The notes beneath the pieces were generated by a model that saw nothing but the letters and a program-made list of their open reading frames with translations, was not told where the DNA came from and searched no databases. 40,907 nt of DNA from Verrucomicrobiota bacterium (GTDB taxonomy: Bacteria; Verrucomicrobiota; Verrucomicrobiia; Limisphaerales; JACDHS01): positions 1-40,907 of the forward strand of contig JACDHS010000033.1 in the NCBI GenBank assembly GCA_013820875.1, written 5' to 3'. Every line of letters starts with the position of its first letter. The first letter of the stretch is position 1. Made by a program: the position numbers and the translations under genes. Below, in pieces: positions 7,781 to 17,844 of this stretch.

Positions 7781-9823
7781 ATGAACTGTGTTAAACAACC
7801 ACTTCTGCGCCTCGCCCATTCCTTTCTTCTGTGTGTCACAGTTTTAATTTTACAGTCCACCAGCTCGGCACAAACCTTTCCTGGCGGTAAGGTGCTCGAT
7901 TCGAAACTGTATCATCTCGGAGATGACGTTGTTGATCTCTGGCCGGGGATTTCACCGGAACCTGAGGGCGAACGTCTCGATATCGAATTCAAAAGCCGAA
8001 AGAATGAAAAGAATTTCACTCTCACACTGACTTATTGGGATCTGAATTATCCAGCAATCGTCAAGATCAACGGCAACGAGGTTCAGCCGCTCGATCCTTC
8101 CCAGAAGAAAAAGGATGCTACCGTCATCATCCCTGCGGGAACCCTGGTGAATGGGGAGAATACAGTATCCTTTATACCGAAGCTGCAGGACGATTGCGTC
8201 ATCGGGAACGTGGTGCTGCACGAAAAATCCTTCAAAGAATTGATGAAGCTGCAGACGGTCACTCTCAGTGTCCTGGACCAAGGTTCGAAACAGCTCATTC
8301 CCGCCAAGGTCACGATAACGGACAGCAAGGGCGCGCTGAAACAAATCTTTTTAGCGCCTAACAACCGGACGGCCATGCGCCACGGCTTAATCTACATTCC
8401 GGCAGCAGAAACAAAAATTGACCTGGTGGAGGGCGATTATGTTTTTCACGCGACGCGCGGGATGGAATGGAGTCTCGATAAGCAAATGATCAGGGTCAGT
8501 TCTACGACGAATGTGAACCTGAAGTTGCGCCGCGAAGTGGATACGAAGGGTTTCATCGCATCGGATACCCATATTCATACGCTGACCTTTAGCGGACACG
8601 GCGATTCCACCGCTGAGGAACGCATCATCACGCTCGCCGGTGAAGGGGTGGAACTGGCGATTGCCACCGATCATCATCACCACACGGATTTCAAGCCGTT
8701 CCAGGAAAAGCTTGGGATGAACCAGTATTTCACATCTGTCACGGGTAACGAAGTCAGCACCAAGGTCGGACATTTCAACACGTTTCCGATGGAACCCAAC
8801 GGTCCTGTGCCGAACAAACATGAGACGAATTGGGTGAAGCTGGTGGAGGATATGCGTGGGCACGGCGGAAGAGTTGTCATTCTGAATCATCCGCGTTGGC
8901 CGAGACAGGATGTGTTTGCTATTAACGGTTTCAATACACTTACAGGCGAACGTGCCAGTGGTGTTCCCATCACGTTCGACGCAATGGAACTGGTGAATTC
9001 AGGCGCTTCGCAGGCAAATATGCAATTGCTGGAAGATTGGTTTGCACTGCTGAATCACGGCGAGAAAGTCAGCGCGGTGGGTGCTTCCGATTCCCACACA
9101 GTCAGCGGGATCGTCGGACAAGGCCGCACCTATATCCGTAGTGCCGCAAAGGAACCAGGCAGGATCGATGTGGATGCAGCGTGCGACGCAATCCTAAGTG
9201 GCGATACCTCCGTGAGCTACGGGATCTTTGCGGATGTGGTGGTGAATAAGCGTTTTAAGATGGGACAAATCGTTCCAGTGAAGGGCGGGAACGTGACAGT
9301 TAGATTACGCATGGCGTCACCTTCCTGGGTGCGACCGGAACGCGCTGTCGTTTATCTGAACGGTGTCGCCGTGGCGGAACGGGAACTGACCCCGAAAGCA
9401 GGGCAGCCTTTCAACGAGTACGCGACCTTTTCAATTCCCGCACCCAGGCACGATGCTTACCTGGTATGCGTCGTATCCGGGCCTGGCGTGTCAGAACCGT
9501 CATGGAAAACCAAAGCGCCCTATACATTTGCCGCCACGAACCCAGTCTTCCTGGATGCAGACCGGGACGGCCAATATCGTAGTCCACGAGACACAGCAAA
9601 ATTTCTCCTGACGCAAACCGTCAATAACATGGACGCGCAATGGGACGCGACCAGCAAAGTCGATGATGCTGTTGCTGTGCAGATGGTGGATTTGATGCAC
9701 ATTGCGGCCAATGCCCAGGAGCGGGATGCATTGAAGAATCGTCTCAAGGAATCGGATCGTAAAGTGTTCGGAGAACTATTGGCCACCTGGTCGCCTGAAG
9801 TGAAGTCGTTGTCGGCGAAGTAA
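7781..9823 (+). CDS. Secreted CehA/McbA-family PHP metallohydrolase
   Basis: A 680-residue exported protein. ATG 7781 gives a clear signal peptide (residues 1-31, ending SSAQ); the in-frame GTG at 7760 adds an implausible leader. The N-terminal third is beta-rich (carboxypeptidase-regulatory/FN-like). The central PHP domain shows metal-ligand motifs: SDTHIHT, ATDHHHHTDF, ILNHPRWPR and GASDSHTVSG. CehA/McbA proteins act as metal-dependent esterases or phosphoesterases; the natural substrate is unknown. It is transcribed alone, followed after about 150 nt by the cytochrome/DUF1553 gene. Confidence 0.82.
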   Translation: MNCVKQPLLRLAHSFLLCVTVLILQSTSSAQTFPGGKVLDSKLYHLGDDVVDLWPGISPEPEGERLDIEFKSRKNEKNFTLTLTYWDLNYPAIVKINGNEVQPLDPSQKKKDATVIIPAGTLVNGENTVSFIPKLQDDCVIGNVVLHEKSFKELMKLQTVTLSVLDQGSKQLIPAKVTITDSKGALKQIFLAPNNRTAMRHGLIYIPAAETKIDLVEGDYVFHATRGMEWSLDKQMIRVSSTTNVNLKLRREVDTKGFIASDTHIHTLTFSGHGDSTAEERIITLAGEGVELAIATDHHHHTDFKPFQEKLGMNQYFTSVTGNEVSTKVGHFNTFPMEPNGPVPNKHETNWVKLVEDMRGHGGRVVILNHPRWPRQDVFAINGFNTLTGERASGVPITFDAMELVNSGASQANMQLLEDWFALLNHGEKVSAVGASDSHTVSGIVGQGRTYIRSAAKEPGRIDVDAACDAILSGDTSVSYGIFADVVVNKRFKMGQIVPVKGGNVTVRLRMASPSWVRPERAVVYLNGVAVAERELTPKAGQPFNEYATFSIPAPRHDAYLVCVVSGPGVSEPSWKTKAPYTFAATNPVFLDADRDGQYRSPRDTAKFLLTQTVNNMDAQWDATSKVDDAVAVQMVDLMHIAANAQERDALKNRLKESDRKVFGELLATWSPEVKSLSAK

Positions 9824-9969
9824 AGGGTGCCGTGCGGTCCGACGCATGTGGGGCGAGCAACCTGACGTCCGAGAACAAAAAAACACCGGGATTGGATTGG
9901 CTACAGGACTACTCACTCAAGCGTTCTTGCCCATTCGCGTTGTCGTCTTCTATTCTGCGGAGGTCACCT

Positions 9970-12900
9970 ATGGCTCACTTGCGTTCACAAATCCGCCGTG
10001 CTTTTACAAGGTTGATGCTTGTTGTGACCGGATGTTTCACAAACGCATTGCCTGCTGCTGAAGCGGTTGATTTCAATTCTCAGATTCGTCCGATCCTTTC
10101 TGATCGCTGTTACAAATGTCATGGGCCTGATGAACAGAGTCGGAAAGCGAAGTTGCGTTTGGACACCGAGGAAGGCTCGCGCGCGTGGGTGGATAAGGCA
10201 AAGGGTCTTCGGGCCATCACTCCAGGTAAAACTGATAAGAGTGAGGTGTTTCATCGCATCACTTCGAATGAGGCGGAGGAAGTTATGCCACCGCCGGATT
10301 CGAACCTGAAGTTGGTTGCGGGAGAAATCGAGCTGTTGCAAAAGTGGATTGAACAAGGCGCCAAGTACAACAAGCACTGGTCGTTTTCACCGGTCGAGAA
10401 GCCGCGTGTTCCTGCAACAAAGGATGCTTGGGTGCGCAATCCGGTGGATCGGTTTGTGTTGTTGCGACTTAAGAAGGCGAATTTGCAGCCGTCAAAGGAG
10501 GCAGCGAAGGAAATTTTGATTCGACGCCTTTCCTTTGATCTCACCGGTCTTCCGCCGAGTCCCAAGCAGATCGATGATTTCCTCAATGACACCTCACCAC
10601 GAGCCTACGAAAAGCTGGTGGAACGATTGTTGGCGTCATCTTCTTATGGCGAATGGATGGCCAATGAATGGCTCGACCTCGCACGTTATGCCGATACTTA
10701 CGGGTATCAATTCGACGTCGAACGCGATATGTCGCCGTGGCGCGATTGGGTGATCCGGTCGTTCAACCGAAATTTGCCTTACAACGTTTTCATTCTATGG
10801 CAAATCGCGGGAGACCTTTTGGCCAACGCGACGGATGAACAAACCCTGGCCACGGCGTTCAATCGGCTGCATCGCCAAACCAATGAAGGAGGCAGTATCG
10901 AGGAGGAATTCCGTGTGGAGTATGTGGCCGATCGTGTTCACACGTTTGGGACGGCATTTCTTGGACTGACGCTGGAGTGCGCGCGTTGTCACGATCACAA
11001 ATATGATCCAATCACCCAAAAGGATTATTATCGGCTCTCCGCCTTCTTCAATAACATCGATGAATCAGGGCTTTATTCGCATTTCACCCAGGCAACGCCA
11101 TCGCCCACGATGCTCCTTTACGGCACGGGGCAGAAGGAAACACATGCGGATTTGAAGAAGAAAATCCTCGCGCAAGAGAAGGAACTGAAGGGGATCGCAC
11201 AAGGTGCCAAATCAGATTTCCGGCAATGGCAGGAAAGGAATCCAGGGATCACTCAAACCGCAACGCCTCTTGCCCACTTTCCTTTCGAGGACACTGCTGG
11301 CAACAAAGTAGTTGATCGTTCCGGAAAGTTCTCTGGCGCGCTGATGGAGAATCCCATGCAGACGAACGGCTTGTTGGAGAATGGATTGATCTTCAATGGC
11401 GAAAGTTCCGTTGTATTTAAAGAACTGGCCTCATTCAAGCGCACGGATCCTTTCAGTTTTTCACTTTGGCTGCAACCGACTGAGGCACAGGAGCGTGCTG
11501 TTGTGTTTCATCGTTCGCGCTCATGGACCGATTCCGGCAGTCGCGGCTACGAACTGATTCTGGAACACGGGAAACCGAAATTCTCATTGATCCATTTCTG
11601 GCCGGGCAATGCGATTTCCATTGCGGCGAAATTGCCTTTGCAACTCAATGAGTGGACACATCTGACGGTGACCTACGATGGTTCCAGTCGCGCTTCCGGG
11701 ATGCGCATCTTTATTAATGGCGAACCGAGCGAGCACGAAGTCATCCGGGATAATTTGTTTAAAGACATTGTGCATCGCGCCGAGTGGGGCGACATGGATG
11801 TCGGGAACGTTCACCTGACACTCGGTGCGCGTTTTCGGGATGCTGGCTTTAAGAATGGTGTGATGGATGAATTTGCGGTGTTTGATCGATGTTTGACGAC
11901 TGGGGAAGTCGCTCACCTATTCCAAAGCGCATACGCAACCCCGCTGGGGTTGAAAGATATTCCGGCACATTCACCCAGGGTAGCTCCTGCCTCGCAACCC
12001 TTGGATTTGTTACGCAATCCCGTTGGGATTGGACTGCGTGGAGTTCAAACGGTCCATGATCAGAAACCCTCCGCTTCCGAACATCTTTTCACTTCGTTTT
12101 TGAACCGGATTCACCCCGCTTACACGATTGCTTTCGCTGAACTCAGCCAACTCCGAAACGAAGAGAACCAATTGGTCAACGACATTCGCGAGATCATGGT
12201 CATGCGCGAGATGCCGGAACGTCGGCCAACGTTTCTGCTTAAGCGCGGTTCATATGATGCCCCTGCCGAGGCCGTCCAACCGGGAACGCCGGAAGACATT
12301 TTTGCTTTTCCAAACCGCTTGCCCAGGAACCGCCTCGGTCTCGCTCAATGGCTGACGGATCGTCGCAATCCACTGACGGCCCGTGTAGCCGTTAACCGGG
12401 TTTGGAAAATGCATTTCGGCCACGGACTCGTTACCACTCCGGAGGATTTCGGCAGCCAGGGAGAACTGCCATCGCATCCGGAACTGCTCGACTGGCTCGC
12501 CGCAGATTTCATGGAGCACGACTGGGATTTAAAGCGTTTGCACAAGCTGATTGTGACCTCCGCGACCTATCGGCAATCCTCGCAACCTTCGGCAGAGGCT
12601 ATTGCAGCAGATCCTGAAAACATTTTTCTCTCGCGCGGGCCAAAACACCGTCTGTCAGCGGAACAGATTCGCGACGCCGCATTGGCCTGCAGCGGTTTGC
12701 TTGTTGAGAAAGTCGGTGGACCGAGTGTTAAACCATATCAACCTGCCGGACTATGGGAACAATCCGGTCTCAGTAAAACTTACGTGCAAGACAGTGGAGA
12801 TAATTTATATCGACGCAGTCTTTACACTTTCTGGCGCAGGACGTCGCCCCCACCCTCGATGACGACGTTTGACGCGACTTCCCGCGAAGTCTGCACCGCG

Positions 12901-13263
12901 AAACGCGAAACTACTGCAACGCCATTGCAGGCTTTGGTGTTGTTGAACGATCCGCAGTTTGTGGAAGCCGCGAGAGTGCTGGCCGAACAACTGATGCGCG
13001 ACGGCAGGTCGCTGCAATCACAAATTACGGAAGCGTTTCGTCATGTGCTCGGGCGATTCCCCCAGGAGCGCGAATCTGAAATTGTGGAGAGACTGCACGA
13101 CGAGCAATTAACCCTTTTCACCAAACATCCAGAGGCCGCAGAAAAGCTTTTGGCAGTGGGGCAGAAAGCACGGGACGCTTCTGCAAAAGCACCCGAGTTG
13201 GCAGCCATGACGCTGGTTGTCAGCACTCTGATGAATCATGACGAGTTTGTGATGAAACGATGA
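9970..13263 (+). CDS. PSCyt1-DUF1549-LamG-DUF1553 protein (planctomycete-type cytochrome)
   Basis: A 1097-residue exported protein. ATG 9970 has a good GGAGG seven bases upstream and begins a signal peptide ending LPAAEA; an upstream in-frame start at 9832 would add an unlikely leader. Domains in order: PSCyt1 with haem motif CYKCH at 47-51; DUF1549 from about 145, with a second CxxCH ([11 protein letters not shown]); a LamG/concanavalin-like insert about 430-650; DUF1553 from about 770 to the end. Such proteins are paired with DUF1501 proteins in planctomycetes and verrucomicrobia and are tentatively linked to polysaccharide use. Residues about 655-688 are encoded by an inserted genomic repeat (11931-12031). 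The stop overlaps the DUF1501 start (ATGA). Confidence 0.88.
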   Translation: MAHLRSQIRRAFTRLMLVVTGCFTNALPAAEAVDFNSQIRPILSDRCYKCHGPDEQSRKAKLRLDTEEGSRAWVDKAKGLRAITPGKTDKSEVFHRITSNEAEEVMPPPDSNLKLVAGEIELLQKWIEQGAKYNKHWSFSPVEKPRVPATKDAWVRNPVDRFVLLRLKKANLQPSKEAAKEILIRRLSFDLTGLPPSPKQIDDFLNDTSPRAYEKLVERLLASSSYGEWMANEWLDLARYADTYGYQFDVERDMSPWRDWVIRSFNRNLPYNVFILWQIAGDLLANATDEQTLATAFNRLHRQTNEGGSIEEEFRVEYVADRVHTFGTAFLGLTLECARCHDHKYDPITQKDYYRLSAFFNNIDESGLYSHFTQATPSPTMLLYGTGQKETHADLKKKILAQEKELKGIAQGAKSDFRQWQERNPGITQTATPLAHFPFEDTAGNKVVDRSGKFSGALMENPMQTNGLLENGLIFNGESSVVFKELASFKRTDPFSFSLWLQPTEAQERAVVFHRSRSWTDSGSRGYELILEHGKPKFSLIHFWPGNAISIAAKLPLQLNEWTHLTVTYDGSSRASGMRIFINGEPSEHEVIRDNLFKDIVHRAEWGDMDVGNVHLTLGARFRDAGFKNGVMDEFAVFDRCLTTGEVAHLFQSAYATPLGLKDIPAHSPRVAPASQPLDLLRNPVGIGLRGVQTVHDQKPSASEHLFTSFLNRIHPAYTIAFAELSQLRNEENQLVNDIREIMVMREMPERRPTFLLKRGSYDAPAEAVQPGTPEDIFAFPNRLPRNRLGLAQWLTDRRNPLTARVAVNRVWKMHFGHGLVTTPEDFGSQGELPSHPELLDWLAADFMEHDWDLKRLHKLIVTSATYRQSSQPSAEAIAADPENIFLSRGPKHRLSAEQIRDAALACSGLLVEKVGGPSVKPYQPAGLWEQSGLSKTYVQDSGDNLYRRSLYTFWRRTSPPPSMTTFDATSREVCTAKRETTATPLQALVLLNDPQFVEAARVLAEQLMRDGRSLQSQITEAFRHVLGRFPQERESEIVERLHDEQLTLFTKHPEAAEKLLAVGQKARDASAKAPELAAMTLVVSTLMNHDEFVMKR
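11931..12031 (+). repeat. In-frame copy of the 39.8 kb palindromic element
   Basis: This 101 nt stretch inside the DUF1553-family gene aligns along its whole length with 39787-39891 in intergenic DNA. The last 25-26 nt (ending 12031) are identical, and the first 12 (ATACGCAACCCC) match exactly. Two short hairpins are kept: CAACCCC/GGGGTTG near 11936-11952 and CAATCCC/GGGATTG near 12015-12031. It lies in the linker between the LamG and DUF1553 domains and keeps the reading frame. Confidence 0.8.
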
Positions 13264-14717
13264 AAACCCCGCTTTGCACAGGTTCACTGCCGCTCGATGG
13301 ATTTGGCCGTCGGGAGTTTCTTAGCCGGTTCGGTCTGGGACTGGGCAGCATTGCTTTAGGCTCCCTTCTGAACCCAGCCAGAGTGTCAGCAGGAGCAGCG
13401 AGCCCGGGCGGTATTCTGAATGCCCCACATTTTCCGGCAAAAGCGAAACGGGTCATTTACCTTTTTATGGCGGGCGGTCCTTCGCAGTTGGAAACGTTTG
13501 ATTACAAGCCGCTCTTGAACGTACGAAACGGAGAGGATCTGCCCGCGTCGGTGCGACTGGGACAACGGCTCACGGGGATGAGTGGTAACCAGGCTTCCTT
13601 ACCGCTTGCCGGTTCCATCTTTAATTTCGCCCAACACGGACGTTCAGGGGCCTGGATCAGCGAATTGCTGCCGCACACTGCCAAAGTGGCGGATGATCTC
13701 TGCATCGTGCGTTCGATGTTCACGGAAGCCATTAACCATGATCCGGCTATCACTTTTCTTCAGACTGGATCGCAACTCTCCGGTCGGCCAAGCATGGGGG
13801 CGTGGTTGAGTTATGGATTGGGGAGCGATAATGAAAACCTGCCGTCGTTCGTGGTTCTTATCACGCCGGGCAAAGTGGACCAACCGCTTTACTCGCGTCT
13901 TTGGGGGAGCGGCTTCCTTCCGTCGCGACACCAGGGAGTGCAGTTTCGTTCCGGCAAAGATCCTGTTCTGTATTTATCCAATCCGGACGGCATCAGTGCC
14001 GAAAATCGTGGACTGATGTTGAACCGATTGCGCGAACTGCACGAGGCCAGTTTGGAAAGTTCCGGCGATGCCGACATCAACACCCGCATCGCGCAGTATG
14101 AAATGGCCTTTCGCATGCAGACCTCCGTTCCTGAGGTGGTCGATCTCTCGGGCGAACCGCAGCACATTTATGATCTCTACGGGCCAGGCTCACGGAAGCC
14201 CGGCACCTTTGCCGCCAATTGCCTGCAGGCCCGTCGCCTGGCGGAACGGGGTGTGAAATTTATTCAACTGTATCATCAAGGTTGGGATCATCACGGCAAT
14301 GTCCCGGGAGGAATGCGCACGCAATGCCGGGAAACCGATCAACCGGCGGCAGCGTTGATCCAGGATCTTAAACAACGCGGCATGTTGGACGATACGCTCG
14401 TGGTGTGGGGCGGAGAATTTGGGCGCACCAACTATTCTCAAGGTAAACTTACCGCGACAGATTATGGACGCGATCATCATCCGCGCTGCTTTTCAATTTG
14501 GATGGCGGGTGGCGGAGTGAAGCCCGGTTCTGTTTACGGGGAGACGTGTGAATTCGGCTATAACGTCGTCCAGAATGGTGTTCACGTGCATGACTTTCAT
14601 GCAACATTGCTGCACCTGCTCGGGATTCATCACGAACGGCTCACCTATAAATACCAGGGACGTTATTTCCGTTTGACCGATGTGCATGGGGAACTCGTTA
14701 AAGGCGTGCTCGCCTGA
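13260..14717 (+). CDS. DUF1501 protein (sulfatase-like fold, Tat-exported)
   Basis: A 485-residue protein starting in the ATGA overlap with the preceding gene. Residues 17-45 carry a twin-arginine signal ([19 protein letters not shown]). The body has the DUF1501 pattern: [57 protein letters not shown] and [19 protein letters not shown], ending in [19 protein letters not shown]. The family is related to alkaline phosphatase/sulfatase-fold proteins and co-occurs with DUF1549/DUF1553 proteins as an exported two-gene unit. The biochemical activity is not established. Confidence 0.9.
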   Translation: MKTPLCTGSLPLDGFGRREFLSRFGLGLGSIALGSLLNPARVSAGAASPGGILNAPHFPAKAKRVIYLFMAGGPSQLETFDYKPLLNVRNGEDLPASVRLGQRLTGMSGNQASLPLAGSIFNFAQHGRSGAWISELLPHTAKVADDLCIVRSMFTEAINHDPAITFLQTGSQLSGRPSMGAWLSYGLGSDNENLPSFVVLITPGKVDQPLYSRLWGSGFLPSRHQGVQFRSGKDPVLYLSNPDGISAENRGLMLNRLRELHEASLESSGDADINTRIAQYEMAFRMQTSVPEVVDLSGEPQHIYDLYGPGSRKPGTFAANCLQARRLAERGVKFIQLYHQGWDHHGNVPGGMRTQCRETDQPAAALIQDLKQRGMLDDTLVVWGGEFGRTNYSQGKLTATDYGRDHHPRCFSIWMAGGGVKPGSVYGETCEFGYNVVQNGVHVHDFHATLLHLLGIHHERLTYKYQGRYFRLTDVHGELVKGVLA

Positions 14718-14767
14718 CCACCCCTTATTTGCTTTCCACCGACACTCCGGAAAAGCACACTGCGCGC

Positions 14768-15391
14768 ATGGGTTTCACCCCACAGCAGTTCGAGCAAATG
14801 CAGCAGAGGTTGAAGAAGACAACCGGGGCACAAAAAGCAACACGATCCGCGACACCCGCAATTGACAGCAGTGCTCGTCACACAATCACTCACCAAATTA
14901 TTCTTGGGGTTGATCCTTCCCTGCGTGGCACCGGTTACGGAATCATTCGCCTTGGAAAACCATTTCCACAGACTCTCGTGTATGGAACGATTAAATGTCC
15001 TTCCACCTGGGAACACTCGCGTTGTCTGGTTGCCATTTCCAAAACACTTCGGGAATTGATCGCGAAACATCAACCAACCGTATGTGCGATTGAAGGACTT
15101 TTCTTTGCGCAAAATTTGCAGACAGCAATCATCATGGGTGAAGCACGCGGCGCGGCGATGACGGTGATCGCCGAAGCGGGTCTGGATATTTTCGAAATTG
15201 CCCCGCGCAAAATGAAGCAGGCCATCGTCGGTTACGGCGGTGCGCAAAAGCATGCGGTTGGGAAAATGGTGCAGCGCACTTTACAACTGGCTGAACCACC
15301 TGAAACCGATGCCGCGGACGCCCTCGCCCTGGCCCTCGCCCATGCACAAACGAGTAATGGGTTTGCAATTACCGCCTCAAAGAAAATATAA
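14768..15391 (+). CDS. ruvC: Holliday junction endonuclease RuvC, N-terminally extended
   Basis: A 207-residue protein from ATG 14768; an in-frame TTG at 14729 is less likely. The RuvC RNase H-like core starts near residue 43: ILGVDPSLRGTGYG has catalytic Asp49, AIEGLFFAQN has the conserved Glu, and ETDAADALALALAH has the C-terminal acidic residues. It resolves Holliday junctions with RuvAB, which are not in this window. The first 40 or so residues (MGFTPQQFEQMQQRLKK, then a Ser/Thr/Ala-rich stretch) are an extension absent from typical RuvC of about 160-175 residues. No Met lies nearer the core. It follows the DUF1501 gene by 50 nt but is functionally unrelated. Confidence 0.88.
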   Translation: MGFTPQQFEQMQQRLKKTTGAQKATRSATPAIDSSARHTITHQIILGVDPSLRGTGYGIIRLGKPFPQTLVYGTIKCPSTWEHSRCLVAISKTLRELIAKHQPTVCAIEGLFFAQNLQTAIIMGEARGAAMTVIAEAGLDIFEIAPRKMKQAIVGYGGAQKHAVGKMVQRTLQLAEPPETDAADALALALAHAQTSNGFAITASKKI

Positions 15392-15414
15392 ACACGCATC
15401 AGCAGATCCGGATT

Positions 15415-16659
15415 ATGAACATTAAATCAGTTGCATCCATTCTTCTCGCCATGAGCAGCGTTGCCATTTCTTTCGATTCTTTTGCACAAAATAAAACACA
15501 AGCCGACCGCATCGCAGAGGTAAACGCCATCCTCCGCGAAGTGCCGGTGATTGACGGGCACAACGATCTACCCTGGCAGTATCGCAAAAAAGGAAATGAC
15601 CTGGGCGCCTTTGACATCACAAAGGATACGAGCGCGAACAAGCTTGTGACCGATTTCCCAAGACTGCGCGCTGGCGGTGTCGGCGGGCAGTTCTGGTCGG
15701 TTTACATTCCTCCCACGATGACCGGCACGATCGGCGTTCGAGCGGTTCTTGAGCAAATCGATGTGGTGCATCGTCTTTGTGAAAAGTATCCCAACGAGTT
15801 GGAACTGGCGCTGACCGCGGATGACGTCGAACGCATTTATCGTTCTGGAAAAATCGCATCACTCATCGGGATGGAAGGTGGCCATGCAATCGATAATTCC
15901 CTCGCGATGCTGCGGATGATGCATGCGCTCGGAGCGCGTTACATGACTTTGACGCACATGAAGAGCCTGGATTGGGCCGATGCGGCGACCGACACACCGA
16001 AATCGAATGGTCTTTCAGAATTTGGGGAGCAAGTTATCGCAGAAATGAATCGTCTCGGGATGCTGGTGGATATTTCGCACGTGTCCGACAACACGATGCG
16101 TCATGTGCTGCGCGTCACCAAAGCTCCGGTTATCTTTTCCCATTCTTCAGTCCGCGCCTTGTGTGATCACGGTCGCAATGTCCCGGATGATGTCATCAAG
16201 TTGCTGCCGCAAAACGGCGGAGTGTTGATGGTGAACTTTATGCCCGGTTACCTCACCGAGCGCGGCCGACAATATACGGTCGCCAAGCAGGCCGAAGAAG
16301 ATCGCCTGGAAAAACTGCATGGCAATGATCGCACCGCGTCCCAGGCAGCCCTTGAGAAGTGGAAACAATCCAATCCGCGCCCGCAAGCCGCAGATTTAAA
16401 GGATGTCGCCAATCACATCGACCACATTCGGAAAATCGCTGGGATTGATTACGTCGGAATTGGCGCCGATTACGAAGGTTTCGATGGACCGCCCACCGGC
16501 CTGGAGGATGTTTCCACCTATCCTGCCTTATTCGCAGAATTAATGAACCGCGGCTACAGCGCGGAAGACATCAAAAAAGTTGCAGGAAGCAATATCCTGC
16601 GAGTGATGCGGAAGGCGGAAGGAGTTTCGGCGGAGTTGAAACGTAACAGCAAAAACTAA
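15415..16659 (+). CDS. Secreted membrane dipeptidase (peptidase M19)
   Basis: A 414-residue exported zinc dipeptidase. Residues 1-24 are a signal peptide (cleavage near DSFA-Q). Binuclear zinc ligands are visible: His49 and Asp51 in IDGHNDLPW, Glu154 in GMEGGH, His222 in ISHVS, His243 in FSHSS, and the Asp of GIGADYEGFDG. The family hydrolyses dipeptides, including those with C-terminal D-amino acids, suggesting periplasmic peptide scavenging or wall-peptide turnover. It begins 23 nt after ruvC. Confidence 0.92.
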   Translation: MNIKSVASILLAMSSVAISFDSFAQNKTQADRIAEVNAILREVPVIDGHNDLPWQYRKKGNDLGAFDITKDTSANKLVTDFPRLRAGGVGGQFWSVYIPPTMTGTIGVRAVLEQIDVVHRLCEKYPNELELALTADDVERIYRSGKIASLIGMEGGHAIDNSLAMLRMMHALGARYMTLTHMKSLDWADAATDTPKSNGLSEFGEQVIAEMNRLGMLVDISHVSDNTMRHVLRVTKAPVIFSHSSVRALCDHGRNVPDDVIKLLPQNGGVLMVNFMPGYLTERGRQYTVAKQAEEDRLEKLHGNDRTASQAALEKWKQSNPRPQAADLKDVANHIDHIRKIAGIDYVGIGADYEGFDGPPTGLEDVSTYPALFAELMNRGYSAEDIKKVAGSNILRVMRKAEGVSAELKRNSKN

Positions 16660-16759
16660 AATCTCAGCGGCAACTCCCTGAACAATCTGCGAAAGTGTTT
16701 AGTTGTGTGAGAGATCATTGTCTTTGTTGAAATGAACCCGCTCTGAGAAGCGAAAAACA

Positions 16760-16819
16760 GGGCAAACCGGAAGCCAGAACAAATGAGCCAACGAACCCTC
16801 ACGCGGTTACGGTTTGCCC
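16760..16819. terminator. Inverted repeat between convergent genes
   Basis: GGGCAAACCG at 16760-16769 is exactly complementary to CGGTTTGCCC at 16810-16819, with a 40 nt loop. It lies between two convergent genes and may end both transcripts. The loop is long and no T-run follows, so the call is tentative. Confidence 0.3.
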
Positions 16820-16840
16820 CGCCTGAAATACCTATCCAGC

Positions 16841-17695
16841 TTAGCTGGAAAAACGTTTCAGCAATGAACCTTTGGCGAAACTGAGCAGTCCGGGGATCAG
16901 GGATTCCTGGTTCATTGGATATTTTTTCATATAACGCTCCAGGCGCAAACTATCGGACGTGGTCCAACCTGGACGACTGCGTTCCTTCGAAATGCGCACC
17001 CGCTCCTTCTGCACGTCGCGAAGATATTTATTGTGGTAGCCGTCGCGTGTCAGCCAGCGCAGTTTCGGATCTTTCAGCAGTTCCCAATGCACGATATCCG
17101 AATGCCCCAGGCCGGACACGAAAAGATGATTGCCCAGATGGAATTGGCTGATGAAACGCGTGCCGAGAACTCCCTGGCGCGACAGCAGATCCTTCTCGCT
17201 CTGAAGAAACAGGAATGGCAAATCGAGGTCACCGGTACGGTTAAAAACTTCCTCGACGTTATTCGGCCCCACCTTCGGATCAAGAAACAAGCAGCGCACC
17301 GATCGTTTCTTAAAGAATTCCGGGTTGTTATTGAGCAGCCAGAGAAGAGTGAATGTCGCAACATTCGTGCCCTGACTGTGCGCGAGGATCAGGATCGGTT
17401 CGACCGGATCGGTCGGCTGTTTCGAAACCAGTTTGGGACCGATGACCTGCGATAAGCGATCGGCCTCTTCGTTCAGGACAGGTGATCCATCTAGCACTGT
17501 GGCCAAACCAACCTGCGAAAGAAGGGTCGTCCAATTGATACTGCTGCGGAAATGGTCCTCGTTATCTTTTCCCTTGTAGGTGAGGGGCAGGTTCGAAAGT
17601 GCCGTGGTAAAATCGCGGGCCAGATATTTCAATTCCACACCATCGTTTTGACCAACGAAGCCGCCGTTAATGCCTGAAAATGTAAATATACGCAT
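16841..17695 (-). CDS. Putative alpha/beta-hydrolase (lipase-like)
   Basis: A 284-residue protein I do not recognise as a named family. PILILAHSQGTNVATFTLLWLL near residues 100-120 is a nucleophile-elbow-like motif, with Ser107 in A-H-S-Q-G after a hydrophobic strand. Likely later elements are RCLFLDPKVGP, DLPFLFLQSEKDLL (possible Asp) and HLFVSGLGHSDIVHW (possible catalytic His). No signal peptide is visible, so it is probably cytoplasmic. It lies downstream of the FN3 gene on the same strand, with about 150 nt between them. The fold is likely; the substrate is unknown. Confidence 0.5.
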   Translation of the reverse strand: MRIFTFSGINGGFVGQNDGVELKYLARDFTTALSNLPLTYKGKDNEDHFRSSINWTTLLSQVGLATVLDGSPVLNEEADRLSQVIGPKLVSKQPTDPVEPILILAHSQGTNVATFTLLWLLNNNPEFFKKRSVRCLFLDPKVGPNNVEEVFNRTGDLDLPFLFLQSEKDLLSRQGVLGTRFISQFHLGNHLFVSGLGHSDIVHWELLKDPKLRWLTRDGYHNKYLRDVQKERVRISKERSRPGWTTSDSLRLERYMKKYPMNQESLIPGLLSFAKGSLLKRFSS

Positions 17696-17801
17696 GAGTT
17701 AATATCGGGTTCGCCGAGATTCGTAGGCGCGGATACTTCTTCTGGCAATAACAAAGAGGATGTTACGTAATTGGGGGGTATCTTGACACTGCCCCCACGA
17801 A

Positions 17802-17818
17802 GCGGGTCTGTCACCCGC
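17802..17818. other. Small hairpin between minus-strand genes
   Basis: GCGGGT at 17802-17807 pairs with ACCCGC at 17813-17818 around a 5 nt loop. It sits just past the stop of the FN3 gene (minus strand). It may be a weak terminator, but no T-tract accompanies it. Confidence 0.25.
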
Positions 17819-17844
17819 AGCAATGTTCGTGAATCGAGTGCGTG

